A DNA stretch of 64,000 nt from Hyalella azteca (Eukaryota; Arthropoda; Malacostraca; Amphipoda; Hyalellidae), in NCBI RefSeq assembly GCF_000764305.2, contig NW_025936659.1, positions 434,001 to 498,000 of the forward strand. Reading direction: 5' to 3'. A program made the translations under genes and the position numbers. The notes beneath the pieces were generated by a model, which worked only from the letters and a program-made list of their open reading frames with translations, was not told the DNA's origin and did no database searches. This document shows, in pieces, positions 23,201 through 35,186 of the stretch; the stretch's first letter is position 1, and the number at the start of each line of letters is the position of its first letter.

Positions 23201-24340
23201 AAGAATTTGCATAGAACGCAATAAGACGCTGGTTTTCGTGGCATGCGCTCTGTAGCCTCGCCGCTTTTTGCAGCAGCTCTAACCTTGGCAGTGGCGGCGC
23301 GAAGCTCAAGGACTGCCATCTCAAAATTTCAGCCTTCAGATACATAATAATAATAATGATTTATGGGGATTTTTCTGGTAGCACCTGACAGTGAAATTGG
23401 TCCTGGAAATAATGTATAACGCGCGTATAGAGTTTGAATTTATTTAGAGTATGTATTGCATATATTGATGTTTAGTTTCGGAATGTCGTATATGGGAGTT
23501 TTATAACGTTAGGAACTGTACTGGGGGTAAAAATTGAAAGCTCTCAAGTTCACATATCCATTTATAGTTTCATTTCCAGGATTTTGTTGTGATGGACAAA
23601 AATTTCTTACCTGCTGCCAATATTTGAGTAAAAATTCAAATTGTATTCAAAGAATTTTCAACAAATGAGCATAAATAAATATTTTTAATCATTATAGCGG
23701 ATTTTTTAGTGGATATCTGCTGATCTTTATCGATGATGCGATCTTTAATGGTAAAAAAAATCTCGTATGTTTGACTGCGCCGGCTGCTGATGAAGATCCG
23801 GGTATCTGAGTGCCTGATGTGGCCAACTGGCCGTACTTTATTAAGCAACTTTGCATCATTTTACTCGAGCTTTATTTAAGTTTTTGGTCATTTTTGAAGA
23901 TGTGACGCTCACTGCATGTTGATAGCTTAGCCCGAGGCTTGCTTCCGTGACACGAATACAAAAATTTGCCTCCTAAATTGACAATCTGAGTTGATAATAA
24001 TAATATTAACATTATTATTATTATTAATATTATTATTATAATTATTATTTACTCAGATCTCAATATTCTAACTCAATAAACTGAGTCAATATTGCAGCGA
24101 TATAATCCCTTTGGTTAGCGTCCAGATGTACATGTTTATTGTCTTTCAAAATATAGGTAGTTTTTTTTGTTTGTGTATGAAGCTCCTTTGTCTCATTGGA
24201 CAAATATATCGCCTTGAATTTCTGGCTGTATTATGACCAGGTGGACAAAATATGTCGTCTGTCAAGTTTTTCCTGTGCATAAATTTCAGCAATGTTTCAG
24301 TTTTGTACTCGTAAGAAAATTGGTCTCTGATCGAGGGGCT
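20220..24340. other. Noncoding stretch within the putative intron
   Basis: No gene is supported. GC-richer patches at 20900-21070 and 22370-22580 stand out; the second contains GGACAGTTGTGAGC, which resembles an arthropod initiator. A minus-strand frame starting at 23319 has a coding-like GC-rich beginning (see findings). A run of TAATAA/ATTATT near 23998-24050 is simple sequence able to fold back. Confidence 0.45.
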
Positions 24341-24356
24341 ATATCAACTTCCAGTT

Positions 24357-24790
24357 CCGAAATGTTTCAGTATGTATCAAATGGGTATAGTATCCTTGCT
24401 TGATAAAATCAGCCAATTTGTTTCGGCAAGTCATTTTTACATGGAATATCGGAGGATCCAGACTACGCTCCTAACCAGTCCTTAATCTTGATCAACTAAA
24501 TGTTTCAGTATCTATCGTATGGGTATGGTATCCTTGCTTGATAAAATCAGCCAATTTGTTTCAGCAAGTCATTTTAACAGGGAATATCGGAGTATCCAGA
24601 CCACACTCCTCTAACCAGTCCTTAATCTTGATCAACGAAATGTTTCAGTATCTATCATATGGGTATGGTCTCCTTGCTTGATAAAATCAAGCAAGGAATT
24701 TTTTTTATTCATTTTTAAATGGAATATCGTAGTATCCAGACCACAGGAGCGTCCAGACCACACTCCTAACCAGTCCTTAATCTCGATCAA
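24357..24790. repeat. 140-bp tandem repeat, about 3 copies
   Basis: Units start with AAATGTTTCAGTAT at about 24360, 24498 and 24638. They share GGGTATGGTATCCTTGCTTG, ATAAAATCAGCCAATTTGTT, GGAATATCGGAGTATCCAGA and CTAACCAGTCCTTAATCTTG. The third copy is rearranged, with a duplicated GTCCAGACCACACTCC segment near 24747-24770. Confidence 0.88.
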
Positions 24791-25767
24791 GTCCCGCGGC
24801 GTCGCAATTGCAGGGTCTCTTCTTCAACTAAAGAAGGCGCGTCTGCCTCGGCTTCATTGCCATTCACAAGGACAAATTTACGTCTGCATCCTTGCAGCTT
24901 CATTCAATTTTATCACGTTGGACATTCATGAAATGTTTACATTTGATAAAGGAAGGCAGTTTCTTATCTTTATTTACAACTACTGTTCATTTTTATATAT
25001 CTAAAGAAATACAAATAGAATGAATGCATTGCTTCTACTCGAAATGAAAATCATAAAATTAACTAAAAGCTTTCGATAGGTTAAACGTATTGATATGAAC
25101 TTGATATTCACTATTCACATTAAAATATACTTAAACCTAAACTTCTATATACATGCGACATGCGATTCAATTATGGACCACGAAATATCGATTGCGTGCA
25201 ACCAGGGCAGTATACATTCACGTATTAATGAACGCTTGATGCAAAAATGGTGAATAAGACTGGAAATTCTAACTGCTAATTTATCTTCCTAAAGAAAATG
25301 AAACCCAATTGAATTAAGTAACTAATTGAATTTGTATTCAGGGGAGAAAATTCAGCGGTGCATTTTGGCCTAAACTGGTTAGCTTTTATATCGACCGAAG
25401 CAATGCACGATCTCGAATACCTCTCGAAGTTTTTGAAGTGCTCATTATTATGCTTAGCCGATTATCTGATCGCTGTATATGGACTTCTTATCGTCTTCCA
25501 TCGTTCTAGTTTATGCAGAAAACGACCCCCATCTAACGAATAAATACTAGCCCGGTTAAGTGATCAAATTCTTTTGGCTCGCTTGAGATCTCATCGTCGG
25601 ACGTTGACTTATCATCGTCCTCTATCGTCTCAACTCAAAGCAAGCCAGCGTCCTTGAAGCAGACAATTCTTAAGAGTCCGAGTTAATTACACGCACCAAG
25701 CGTAACATTTTAATGCGTTGACAGGGACCGTAAACGCGCGGACTCCGACCATAATCCAAGAGACTGA

Positions 25768-25940
25768 GCAGAGCGCTCAACGTCCGAATCCTTGGACGGG
25801 TTCACGTAATACGTGTGAAATGTTCAGCATTCCAAATGTTCAGCATTCCACATTGAGTGCTCAACGTCCACGAATCCTTGGACGGGTTCACGTAATACGT
25901 GTGAAATGTTCAGCATTCCAAATGTTCAGCATTCCACTTT
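25768..25940. repeat. 83-bp tandem duplication
   Basis: Two copies of a unit with GAATCCTTGGACGGGTTCAC, GTAATACGTGTGAAATGTTC and a doubled 16-bp subrepeat AATGTTCAGCATTCCA. The copies differ by a few bases, including a 2-bp insertion. The plus-strand frame across it (25718-25942) merely follows the repeat. Confidence 0.85.
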
Positions 25941-26692
25941 GACTCTTTATAATGGCGAGTTGGATGCTAGGGTTACCGGTAATGCTGGGAGTTATGGAAA
26001 CCAACACAATTGATATTTTATTTGGTTTTCTCGGTAGAAACTGAATTTCAAATAGATGGAGACTTCAGGTTTGTGAAGCGAAACGAGTTATCAATTAATA
26101 AATAATCCGGTTTTAGTGACATGTCATGGTTTTGCGGTATTATATTCCTTCCATAATCTGCACCTCACTAATCGTTTACTCTTTTCTCAAAAACGTTTTC
26201 TGGTCCATAATGTGCTTACAGAATTTTTCTTTGGCTTACATCTTTCATGCATTCATGTGGTTTGACAAGCTGAGTGAAACCTTGGATGATAAGGTATATA
26301 CATAGGAAGGCCGGCTGAGTCTCTCAGTGACGCCGTTCAATAGAAACTCTTTGAGTCTATTGTACTTTTATTGGTTCTCAAAGAAGAGCGAACGTGCTTC
26401 TCCGTGCTGACTGCATCCATGTGAAGCCTTATCTTGGAAGCACGTAATATTTTTCTCTAAATAATATTGGGATATTTTCTCCTGATAAGATTTAATAATT
26501 TTTCAACGTTATTCGTATAATTAAACGATGTATATATGATATTTGAAAAATGGGCAGATGAAGCAAATTGAAAATTTTTGTGAGCTTTCTTTTTTATTAG
26601 ATTTGGGAGTCTTTTCCTGTTTTTCGAAGGGGTGGGGATGAAAAAAGACAGTAATAATTGAATTAGAGCAACTAGATCTTTTTAATGCACGG

Positions 26693-27030
26693 GACGTCAC
26701 GCTCAGCCTGCAGAAGGATGGCAGACCACGATCAGCCTGCAGAAGGATGGCAGACCACGATCAGTCTGCAGAAGGATGGCAGGATGACAGACCACAATCA
26801 GCCTGCAGAAGGATGACAGACTCACCCTCAAAGGACGACAGACCACGCTCAGCCTGCAGAAGGATGGCAGGATGACAGACCACGTTCAGCCTGCAGAAGG
26901 ATGACAGACCACGATCAGCCTGCAGCAGGATGACAGACCACGATCAGCCTGCAGAATGATAACAGACCACGTTCAGCCTGCAGAATGATAACAGACCACG
27001 TTCAGCCTGCAGAAGGATGACAGACTCACC
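26693..27030. repeat. 29-bp minisatellite, about 10 copies
   Basis: The unit is CACGATCAGCCTGCAGAAGG followed by ATGGCAGAC or ATGACAGAC, with a PstI-type CTGCAG in nearly every copy. Some units carry an extra 8-11 bp (GGCAGGATGACAG). It is GC-richer than its surroundings and is followed 190 bp later by a second, unrelated minisatellite. Confidence 0.92.
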
Positions 27031-27214
27031 CCTAAAAGAGCCTGGGAAGGGATGCACAGCGTCAAGGAAGTGACGACCCCTGGCGGTTGGGGCGAATTTT
27101 TTATCGGTCCTGTTCACGATGACGACTGCCTCGTATCATGAGATGAGAGCGACCCGTCCTCTGCGAGATAACCGAGCCATGGATTTTGCGAAACTTGAGT
27201 AGAGATGAGTGTTA

Positions 27215-27545
27215 TACATGGCCATAACAAGTAGAGATGTGTGTAGATAACCATAACAAATAGAGATGAGTGTAGATAACCATTATAAGTATAGATGAGT
27301 GTAGATAACCAGATAACCATAACAAGTAGAGATGAGTGTAGATAACCATAACAAGTAGAGATGAGTGTAGATAACCATTACAAGTATAGATGAGTGTACA
27401 TAAACATAACAAGTAGAGATGAGTGTAGATAACCATAGCAAGTAGAGATGAGTGTAGATAACTATAACAAGTAGAGATGTGTTTAGATAACCATAAGAAG
27501 TAGAGATGAGTGTAGATAACCATTACAAGTAGAGATGAGATGAAT
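27215..27545. repeat. 30-bp minisatellite, about 11 copies
   Basis: The unit is AAGTAGAGATGAGTGTAGAT plus AACCATAACA, with TTACA and TAGCA variants. One copy carries an 11-bp expansion (AACCAGATAACC). Thirty bases is a multiple of three, so the minus strand reads an open repeat of the type YTHLYLLWLS over 27212-27556. I regard that as a by-product because it has no start context and sits inside simple repeat sequence. Confidence 0.92.
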
Positions 27546-27934
27546 AACCAAGTCATACTGCCCTAGGTTTGTTCAAATTTTGACTACAAAAGCATCAGTA
27601 TTATCCTTTGTTTGATAACATTGCCAGGTCAGTGAAGCATCAAACTTGTAACTTACTAAAGATGGCTTTATGAATGAGCTAAGGTTGATATCTCCTAACT
27701 ATACTCTTGACTTGAGCTTCTCGAAAAGTGTTACACTCTCTGGATATTTCGTTGGCTAATAATTAGTGCATTGTTTATACGTTTTAATTTTATTTCATTG
27801 TTGTTGGCGTGGACATTCAATTTATAGTCCCTGGTCTCTAATATTCATTTGTTATTTATATCATCTACATTTGCTTTATTGTTTCAGCGCATGGTTAATT
27901 AGGCACAATGAATTTCATGCCCAAAGGGTTTGAG

Positions 27935-28092
27935 TACAATACTCTATATCCACAATGATACTTTGAGTACAATACACTATATACATATACTCTATATACT
28001 CTCTATATACATATATTTATATACTCTATATACCCTATATTGAGTACAATACCGGTACTCTAAGTTTGAGTACAATACTCTATATCCACAAT
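27935..28092. repeat. Degenerate TTTGAGTACAATACTCTATA repeat
   Basis: TTTGAGTACAATACTCTATATCCACAATGATACT occurs at both ends of this stretch (about 27939 and 28063), with shorter degenerate pieces of ATATACTCTATATAC between. It is low-complexity tandem sequence. Confidence 0.75.
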
Positions 28093-28315
28093 GATACTCT
28101 CATTGAATGCGTGGGCGGAAGAGACCCGACAAGAAGTTACGAACTATCACGCAACGGAAGTGTACTACAAAATTCGTGAGAAAGGAAGCCTCGAAGGAAG
28201 CTCTGGCCGGGCAGAGATGTGCGAAGTCGATCACAGTTGGCGGGACAGGCGAGGCAGCAGGCGGAGTTGTCATTTGCTACGTTTGTCGATATTTGCCTTG
28301 AATTACAAGCGAGTT

Positions 28316-28613
28316 TGAGATAAAAATACAGGAATAGATATTTTTTTGCTGAATTTAACGCGAGCGTGGATTGAGGACGTTTTGCGTGCTGGTAATTGAT
28401 ATCTTCTTCCCAGATTTGAGATATAATACATGAATAGCAATTTTTTTGATGAATTTTAGGCGAGTCTGGATTGAGGACGTTTCACGTGTTGGTAATTGTT
28501 ATCTTCGTCCCAGATTTGAGATATAATACAAGAATAGCAATTTTTTTGCTGAATTTGAGGCGAGTCTGGATTGAGGACGTTTCACGCGCTGGTAATTGTT
28601 ATCTTCTTCGCAG
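28316..28613. repeat. 100-bp tandem repeat, 3 copies, each containing an acceptor-like site
   Basis: Units begin GAGATATAATACA(T/A)GAATAGCAA near 28317, 28418 and 28518 and share AATTTTTTTGCTGAATTT, GGATTGAGGACGTTTCACG and GGTAATTGTTATCTTCTTCC-CAG. Each copy therefore ends in a pyrimidine-rich tract plus CAG, matching a 3' splice site. The last one directly precedes the open frame at 28614. Confidence 0.88.
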
Positions 28614-28820
28614 AAACTATCTTGTTTAGTGATATGCGTTTTAGACATGATGAGAAAAGTCACACTTGGTATTGATTATAAAATATATACTGCGAGTGAG
28701 GCGGCTTACCTAAATTCGTCCATTGAATACCTGGCTAAAATGAATGCAGGTTTGAATGTCATTGCTTTTTATAGAACAAAAACAGTGATAGAGAATATAT
28801 TAATTATTGTTGGAATGTGA
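28614..28820 (+). CDS. Candidate terminal exon, unknown product
   Basis: After the acceptor-like TATCTTCTTCGCAG the plus strand is open for 68 codons from AAA to TGA 28820 and is followed by AATAAA at 28852-28857. The protein reads KLSCLVICVLDMMRKVTLGI… and ends VIENILIIVGM, moderately hydrophobic and of no family I recognise. Acceptor, open frame and nearby polyadenylation signal together suggest a last exon, but the acceptor is part of a minisatellite unit and the frame length is within chance expectation for this sequence. Confidence 0.22.
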   Translation, partial: KLSCLVICVLDMMRKVTLGIDYKIYTASEAAYLNSSIEYLAKMNAGLNVIAFYRTKTVIENILIIVGM

Positions 28821-29139
28821 TATAATTTATTTAAAATATGGACATCAGTAAAATAAAGCCTTGTTTATTATGTTTCTAATCGATTGCTGGTTGTTTGAAT
28901 TCTGCAATTTCATGCTCTCTATTGCCGCTCATTTCATGAATTCGCGCGCATTATATGATTTTTTGTCTTGATTGACAATTATTACTATATCACTAATTAC
29001 TAAATATTGTAATTATTACTATACTACCCTATGCTCTTAAGGGGATCGCCTAACCTAAATTGGAGATAGCCTATAACTCCTAAAGTTATTATCCGATCAT
29101 CATGAAACTTCACATTCAAACGTAAAATGTAAAAATAAA

Positions 29140-29205
29140 AACATTTTACTTCTATGAATTTTTCGAAAAAATTGATAGAAAACGTGATATTCATAGAAAA
29201 CGGAA
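29140..29205. repeat. Fragment related to the piggyBac-like element interior
   Basis: TATGAATTTTTCGAAAAAAT followed by TGATAGAAAACGTGATATT resembles 11431-11470 of the element at 10855-11525 (GTGAATTTTTCGAAAAAATG, ACAGAAAACGTGAAATT). No terminal repeat or TTAA pair was found around it, so it is probably a decayed or related copy. Confidence 0.5.
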
Positions 29206-29269
29206 AAATAACGGTTACTATAGAAAATCACACGTCACGTCGATCAATTTCTTGTAAATTTATCTTTAG

Positions 29270-29395
29270 TCTTCTAGACTCGCCGATCATGTCTACTCTC
29301 CACGTCACGTCGATCAATTTCTTGTAAATGCTGCTCAACAGGTTGCTGGTTTCTCCCACACTTGGTCAGATCGTGAAACGGCCAGAATCATAGAG
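29270..29395 (+). CDS. Candidate internal exon, unknown product
   Basis: The tract TTCTTGTAAATTTATCTTTAG acts as a possible acceptor. The next 42 codons read SSRLADHVYSPRHVDQFLVN and then AAQQVAGFSHTWSDRETARIIE, with good coding composition, ending at GAG|GTAACT. The frame in fact stays open to TAA 29513-29515 (81 codons). Phases 0-0 do not fit between exons A and B (phase 1-1), so this would belong to another transcript. The donor is weak. A 29-nt segment (29231-29259) is duplicated exactly at 29301-29329, inside the exon. I do not recognise the family. Confidence 0.33.
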
Positions 29396-29515
29396 GTAAC
29401 TGTGAGCTCAGCAGCCCTTGCATTCAATGATTTGAATGATATTGTTTGCATGATAATTTACTTGGCTTCCGAGCCTTTGGGGTTTATTTTTTGCCAAGTT
29501 GTGACGTGTGTATAA

Positions 29516-32500
29516 TGAATGTGTATTCTACAGATCTGGTGCTAGTCGCAGGTTATGTAGGGACATTGTTTTTCATGAATTTTCGGTTGAAGCTTAGGAA
29601 AAATCATCGAATCGTTCGCCTGTGATATTAAATCGTGGAAACTGTAACCGAAATTTTTATAGCTACAATCAAAATCATTTTTAAGGAACGATTCTTGGTT
29701 CTCATTGCAGTATATTCATTATAAATTGGATAGTTGTAAGTAAGTGATACAAATTATTGTAGTGTACGGTTAGATAACGAAACCTCATGCGTTAATTTTA
29801 AACGAAACTTAAGCGATATTTTTATTTAGTATACGCGCGTGTTGAGGTATAATTTTTATTTTATTCATTTATTCGGTATATAATTTTTAAGGTATAAGGT
29901 ATAAGGTAAGGTATATGGTAAGGTATAAGGTATAATTTTTATTTTATTCATTTTTATTCATTTGTAGGTTTACTAGTTAATGCTCATCTGTTAAAGCTTG
30001 AATAATTGGGAGTCAAAATTTCTAAAATACTCAACAGTGAATTGTTAAATTCATAGTTTTATTAACAGGAGTCCGTTATTTCGAGAGAAATAATCTCTAA
30101 ATACTGATATTTTATGACGCTGTTATTTCATGAATGAGACTTCATGTTACTTTTTATTCCATTTTTTAAGAGCTGTTGTTTCTAGGATGACACTCGATGT
30201 TGTTTTTTTAAATCAATTCTTCCAAGCGCTGTCGCTTCATGAATGACACTTCATATGAATTTTTATTCAACTAATTCGACGCGTATACAATCTAGCCATG
30301 CATGACCACGAGCTAACGCCTCGACACTTTCTTGCCTTAGCAGGCTCTTCAATTTGGGTCTGATCTCTTTCATACAAAAGCTGAGTGTAAAAGAAGCGTT
30401 CAGTATTTAAAATTTTGCTTGCGGTTAGTAAAAAATTTCTCTCAAGTTTTGCTGCTGTGCGTTGCCTTTTATCAGTGCACTTGGCTAATTGTTTATTGTG
30501 TTCACGAAGAAACACAAGTCAAAGTTAGTTGAAACTTTTTTTCGTTTTGGGAAATTATTTGAAGGTGAAAGCATAAGATTCTTTACCGTTTATTCGTTTA
30601 TTAAAATCTTGAGCGCGTTGTCGGAGAACATGCATGTGAAACAGTTTGTGCATGTGTAAAGTTTACCTCTCCAAATTACGTTTCGAATATTTTTCAGATA
30701 TCTTTTGTTTATAATATAATTAATAGTTCTAAATGAGTCGTATTGATTGTGTTTTGCCGATATTGGATGCTCACTGTAACATGAATTATGTGTCAGAGCT
30801 ACCAAAAAAATTTCATACCAGCTATTTCATTATACATTTTTCACTTCATTCTCCAGTTATCCTTGACATTTTGTTTAAGAGTGATCGGTTAGTTCAGAGT
30901 TTCCCAAAACTCACTTACGATGCATTTTTTAAATTCCAATACTTACAACGCGTGAATCTCAAAATAAAAATGGTCAGCGTTTTGATAATTAATTTCGAGA
31001 ACTACGAACGTAATCGATCGTACGTACTGTATGTGCAGGCGTACGTAGCCAATCAACATAGAGTTACTGTACGCGGCAACGGTAATTTTTGAACAGTTTT
31101 ACACGGTTTACTCTTGCGATGAACATGCTACGGACTGCTTGCTACTTCCGTTGTCCTGTTACGCAAGGTGGCCTACAGTAATAATCTTTTATGTTAGTAC
31201 GTTAAAATGATGCTGGCAACTACTTCAAATATGTCGTTATGTGAGGAGGGAAACTGTCTCGTATATTAACTATACGAGTTTTGTTTCTAAAGTCCTGTGG
31301 TTGTCTTGCACAAGCGTGAGTTTGTACAAAAGAAAGGAACATGTAAGAAAGACGGAAAATAATTTCTATCATAAAGGTATCAATTTGCTTAGTCTAATTT
31401 CAATGATTATACGAAAGATATGTCGTGTGCAGAATAGTTCACGTGTAAACGGTTGGCTATAATATTTTGCCGTTTTCATATTTTTTCGTATCACTGAAAT
31501 TCCGCAAGAGTTATCCGCTCTCTGGGCCTCGAAAGTTATTATTGACCACGTATACAATTATCTTCGTCTGGAAGAGAAGGGTAACAAAATTCCTTCGTGT
31601 ATTTTCTCTACTCACTTCCCATTGTTTCATTCTCTCGCAACCAACTACTGGGAAAAATTCATTATAAATAGGCGTCGGCGATATACTCGTATTTGTTCTC
31701 GTGCAAGACTCTGGGAGGAAAAAAATCGACCTTTCATTCTCAGCCTGACCGAGGCTAGATTTGTTAATGTCATGAGTGGGCGCCGATATCGAGTTGTTGT
31801 GAAAGTAAATGTTCAGTTTAATTCATTTTTAATTTGCCCACTGCCGTTTGTGCGTCGGTATATTTTTGGTTGCTGTTTTTTTGTCGTGATGCTGCACCGA
31901 AGCTGATGAATTGAAAATAATTTTATTGTTCAATTTGACGAAAAACGTAATGCATTTACTCAAACCTTTACATTCTTCGATGGCGAAACCATCAATAGGA
32001 TTGTAATAAAAAGAAAATTATAGCCATAATTGACAACGGATGTCCGTTTAAAAATAATACTTTGATTTGATTACTTTACTGCACTTGCTTGCGATGTGTG
32101 ATGGAATTGAATAAGATTTCGCTTTTAAATTCCGTTTATTTTTTCTGCAATTTTCCATTCACCTAATGGCGGGCTTCATTCAAGTAACGAGTGCTGTTGA
32201 ATATTTTCTTAATTCTAAGAATTGATCGATTTAATCACAAGTTTAGGAGCTTACATTGCGTGTTAAAACTTCATCATTGTCACTACTTTTTTCTAGCCAC
32301 ATCGCAGTTTCGGCTCTTGGGCTTACAATCATAAAAAAATTGTCTCGCATATTCGGCATGCGGCGTGCCTATCTCGCACCAAGGATGTCGCATCACATGT
32401 AGAACCTGATCATCGAAACTGCGATGTTTGATGATCTCGTAGGAATATCATAGACCGTGACCTGCTAACAATAGAGGCTAGTCAACAAAGCAGGTTTGTT

Positions 32501-32604
32501 GATCAGACTTGTGCGGGGACTGAGGGCGTTGACAATAACAAGTCCTTAGTAAAGCCTCTTGCTTTTGATGAAGAGCGCGCCGTTGCAGGCAACTTAGACG
32601 CGCC
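29516..32604. other. Noncoding stretch within the putative intron
   Basis: No gene is supported. 29880-29945 is a degenerate GGTATAAGGTAA repeat between two copies of TTTTTATTTTATTCATTT. Several plus-strand frames of 60-120 codons (30733-31092, 31622-31906) lack splice context and recognisable content. Confidence 0.45.
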
Positions 32605-33235
32605 TCCAAGTTTATTGGTGCGTTGGACTTATCCTGGCGTAACCCAAAATGATACGTTGTGTTACTGTTTACTTTATTTGAATAGGGATAATCGGAAAAG
32701 GTGTTGAGTTTTCATGGTATATGGGAAATTATTAATGTTGCACTTTAGAAAAAATTCCCCAGTATTAATGTTTTCCGATGTTTATTGGTGCGTTGGACTT
32801 ATCCTGGCGTAGCCCAAAATGATACGTTGTGTTACTATTTACTTTATTTGAATAGGGATAATCAGGAAAGGTGCTGGTTTTTCCAGGCATATGGGAATTT
32901 ATTAATGTTGCACTTTAGAAAAAATTCCCCAGCATTAATGTTTTCCGATGTTTATTGGTGCGTTGGATTTATCCTGGCGTGGCATTAAATGATACGTTGT
33001 GTTACTGTTTACTTTATTTGAATAGGGATAATCAGAAAAGGTGCTGGTTTTTCCAGGTATATGGTAATTTATTAATGTTGCACTTTTGCCGTAAGAAAAA
33101 TTGCCCTAAGTGAATGTTTTACGATGTTTATTGGTGCGTTTGGGTTATACTGGCGTAGCCCAAAATGATACATTGCGTTACTACTTACTTTATTTGCATA
33201 ATATTGATTGAAAGAAATGCTGTTTGTCCAGTTAT
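32605..33235. repeat. 171-175-bp tandem repeat, nearly 4 copies
   Basis: Units start with GTTTATTGGTGCGTTGGACT near 32609, 32780, 32951 and 33126 and include TATCCTGGCGTAGCCCAAAA, TGATACGTTGTGTTACT, TTGAATAGGGATAATCAG and ATTAATGTTGCACTTTAGAA. The fourth copy is the most diverged. A 171-bp unit is near nucleosome length, as for satellite monomers, but the array is very short. Confidence 0.9.
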
Positions 33236-33239
33236 ATGA

Positions 33240-34261
33240 GATTTATTGATGCTGCAATTTAGAAATTTTTTCCGAAGGATATGCTTTCCCCGTGTAAATC
33301 ATGACAAAAAAGTTGAAGCCTGACACTTCTTAGCTAAAATGACTTCAAGCAACCGCTTCACTTTCTAGTCTGGAAAAATGATATTCTTCCAACGTATTGT
33401 CTTTATTTTTCCGAGTCAAAGTAGGACGACAAATCGACAAGACGCAACATCACAGAATATCGCGAGTTTTCTGAATTATGGAAGTAAAAGTCAAATGACT
33501 GAGAGACTTCAACGTTGAATAGTGCGAGACAATTTATTGCAGATTCAAGATGAAAGAAGTTGAGGGTTTATGGAATAAAAAATTAATCATATGTTTGATT
33601 ATTCTTAATCATTATTATGATTTACGTTTTTAACATTCCTTCTTATATAATGCATTCAATTATTAAAATGAATTTATTTTATGTATTAAGATATTATTTA
33701 ATCCGTTTAATAAACCATAATCACGTCTTACTCTTGTCACGATGAATCATAATAAAAAATATTTACTTGAGATAAAAAATCGTGGTCAATACAGCGCGCT
33801 GCAGTATGTATAATATCCGTGGGAACCTGAGACGAAATCCGGCATAATGCAAGGCAAGAATCTCCAAATGATGTCACTGTGCAAAAAAAAACTTTGGTCT
33901 TGGTTTTTCTGGGCGTTCACGAGTGTATTTTTCATCATATTGTATGGTCCTTGAGTGGGATTGGACGGCGCAAACGTGACGCGTCTGGTTTTATTTGAGG
34001 GATTACGTAAGAAGAAAAATCATTGGCCTTCATCTGAGTGATGACGTAAGAAGAAAAATCCGACGCCCTGACTCCCGTAAACGAATTATATTTGAATTGT
34101 ACTGAGGTGAAGCATAGAGTGAATATGCTAATGCACTAACCACTGTTCTAAACGACAGTTTAATTTTAGGACTGTTCAATGAAACCTAAATATTTTACCA
34201 GAAATCTACATGAACTGAATTTTTCATTCCCAGGTATCGTAAGTTTCAATTTTCATGACTA
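33240..34261. other. Gene-free stretch
   Basis: AT-rich sequence without supported coding. GACGTAAGAAGAAAAATC occurs twice (about 34003 and 34044), a small local duplication. Confidence 0.4.
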
Positions 34262-34412
34262 TTTTTAGCGCACTTTCTCATTTATGTAAAAAAGGCGCTA
34301 TTGTGCTCGTCATGTCCGTCTGTCTGTCCGTCTGTCCGTGATTTCACGTTTTCGTCGACGAGAAAATGCGCTCTCTGTCACTCAATGCAGCGAGTACAGA
34401 GTTATATTTTTA
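34262..34412 (+). repeat. Interspersed repeat R1, copy 2
   Basis: It shares with copies at 6310-6474 (inverted) and 40682-40846 the blocks TTTTTAGCGCA-TTTCTCATTTATG, GCTCGTCATGTCCGTCTGTC, a variable CCGTC/TGTC run, GTGA-TTCACGTTTTCGTCGAC and GCTCTCTGT-ACTCA-TGCAG. At the hairpin position it carries TTTCGTCGACGAGAAA, a palindrome unrelated in sequence to the stem of copy 1. Confidence 0.82.
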
Positions 34413-35186
34413 TATGGTATTTGTCCCGTGCGGTTCAAAGTTTGGAGCTCGAAAGTTTGTAGCTCTGAAGACAGCCAGGGAGAGTTATAGCAGCGCTGTT
34501 TTTAATGTTCTTGCATTGAAGTCTCCACGCCAGGCCACGGACCGCAGAACTTCAGCTTTCTTCTTTTTACTGCCAATGTGGCTGCTGTTGTAAACTAAAG
34601 TAGCAGTTTATGATTTTGACGTCACAAAATACGTGAATTGACATAAATGGCATCGGCTGTTTATGTCATGAGAGCTTACGGATTTGAAAATAACGCAAAT
34701 AGACCGGCGAATGATGCATAATTAATATTTTTTTAGGAAAAAATCACGATGAATTTAAAACGTCAAAGAAAATCCTGTTTTATAGAAGCCAAGAATAGCT
34801 AAACTAATTTAAATATTGACATAATACTTCACAAAGACCTATTGCAACAAATTTTCATCGTTGAGAAAATATCAAGAAAGGAAATATGGAAGCTATTAGA
34901 TTCTATATAATAAATCCTTTTCATTTCTATTAATATTTGAACGACTGTCAAGAACCTGTTGAACACCCAATAAATCTCGTAAATCTCACAAAACCAGATT
35001 TATTTTAACCCTAAATTTGCCTGTGCTCTTATGTTTTCGGCCTCCCTCCCACCTCATTTTCTGAAAGTAAATTTGCTAGCCGCCACACCAGCTTTATGAA
35101 CGTTACATAAATGTATATTTTTACCCAATCTATATATTTTATCATAAATTTTTATTTTACGCACAACGAAGACGGAGGTTAACTCA

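Noticed and set aside
27212..27556. Minus-strand 114-codon frame with repeats of YTHLYLLWLS type
   Set aside because: It exists only because the 30-bp minisatellite has a period divisible by three and no stop in this frame. There is no start context, splice context or non-repeat extension.
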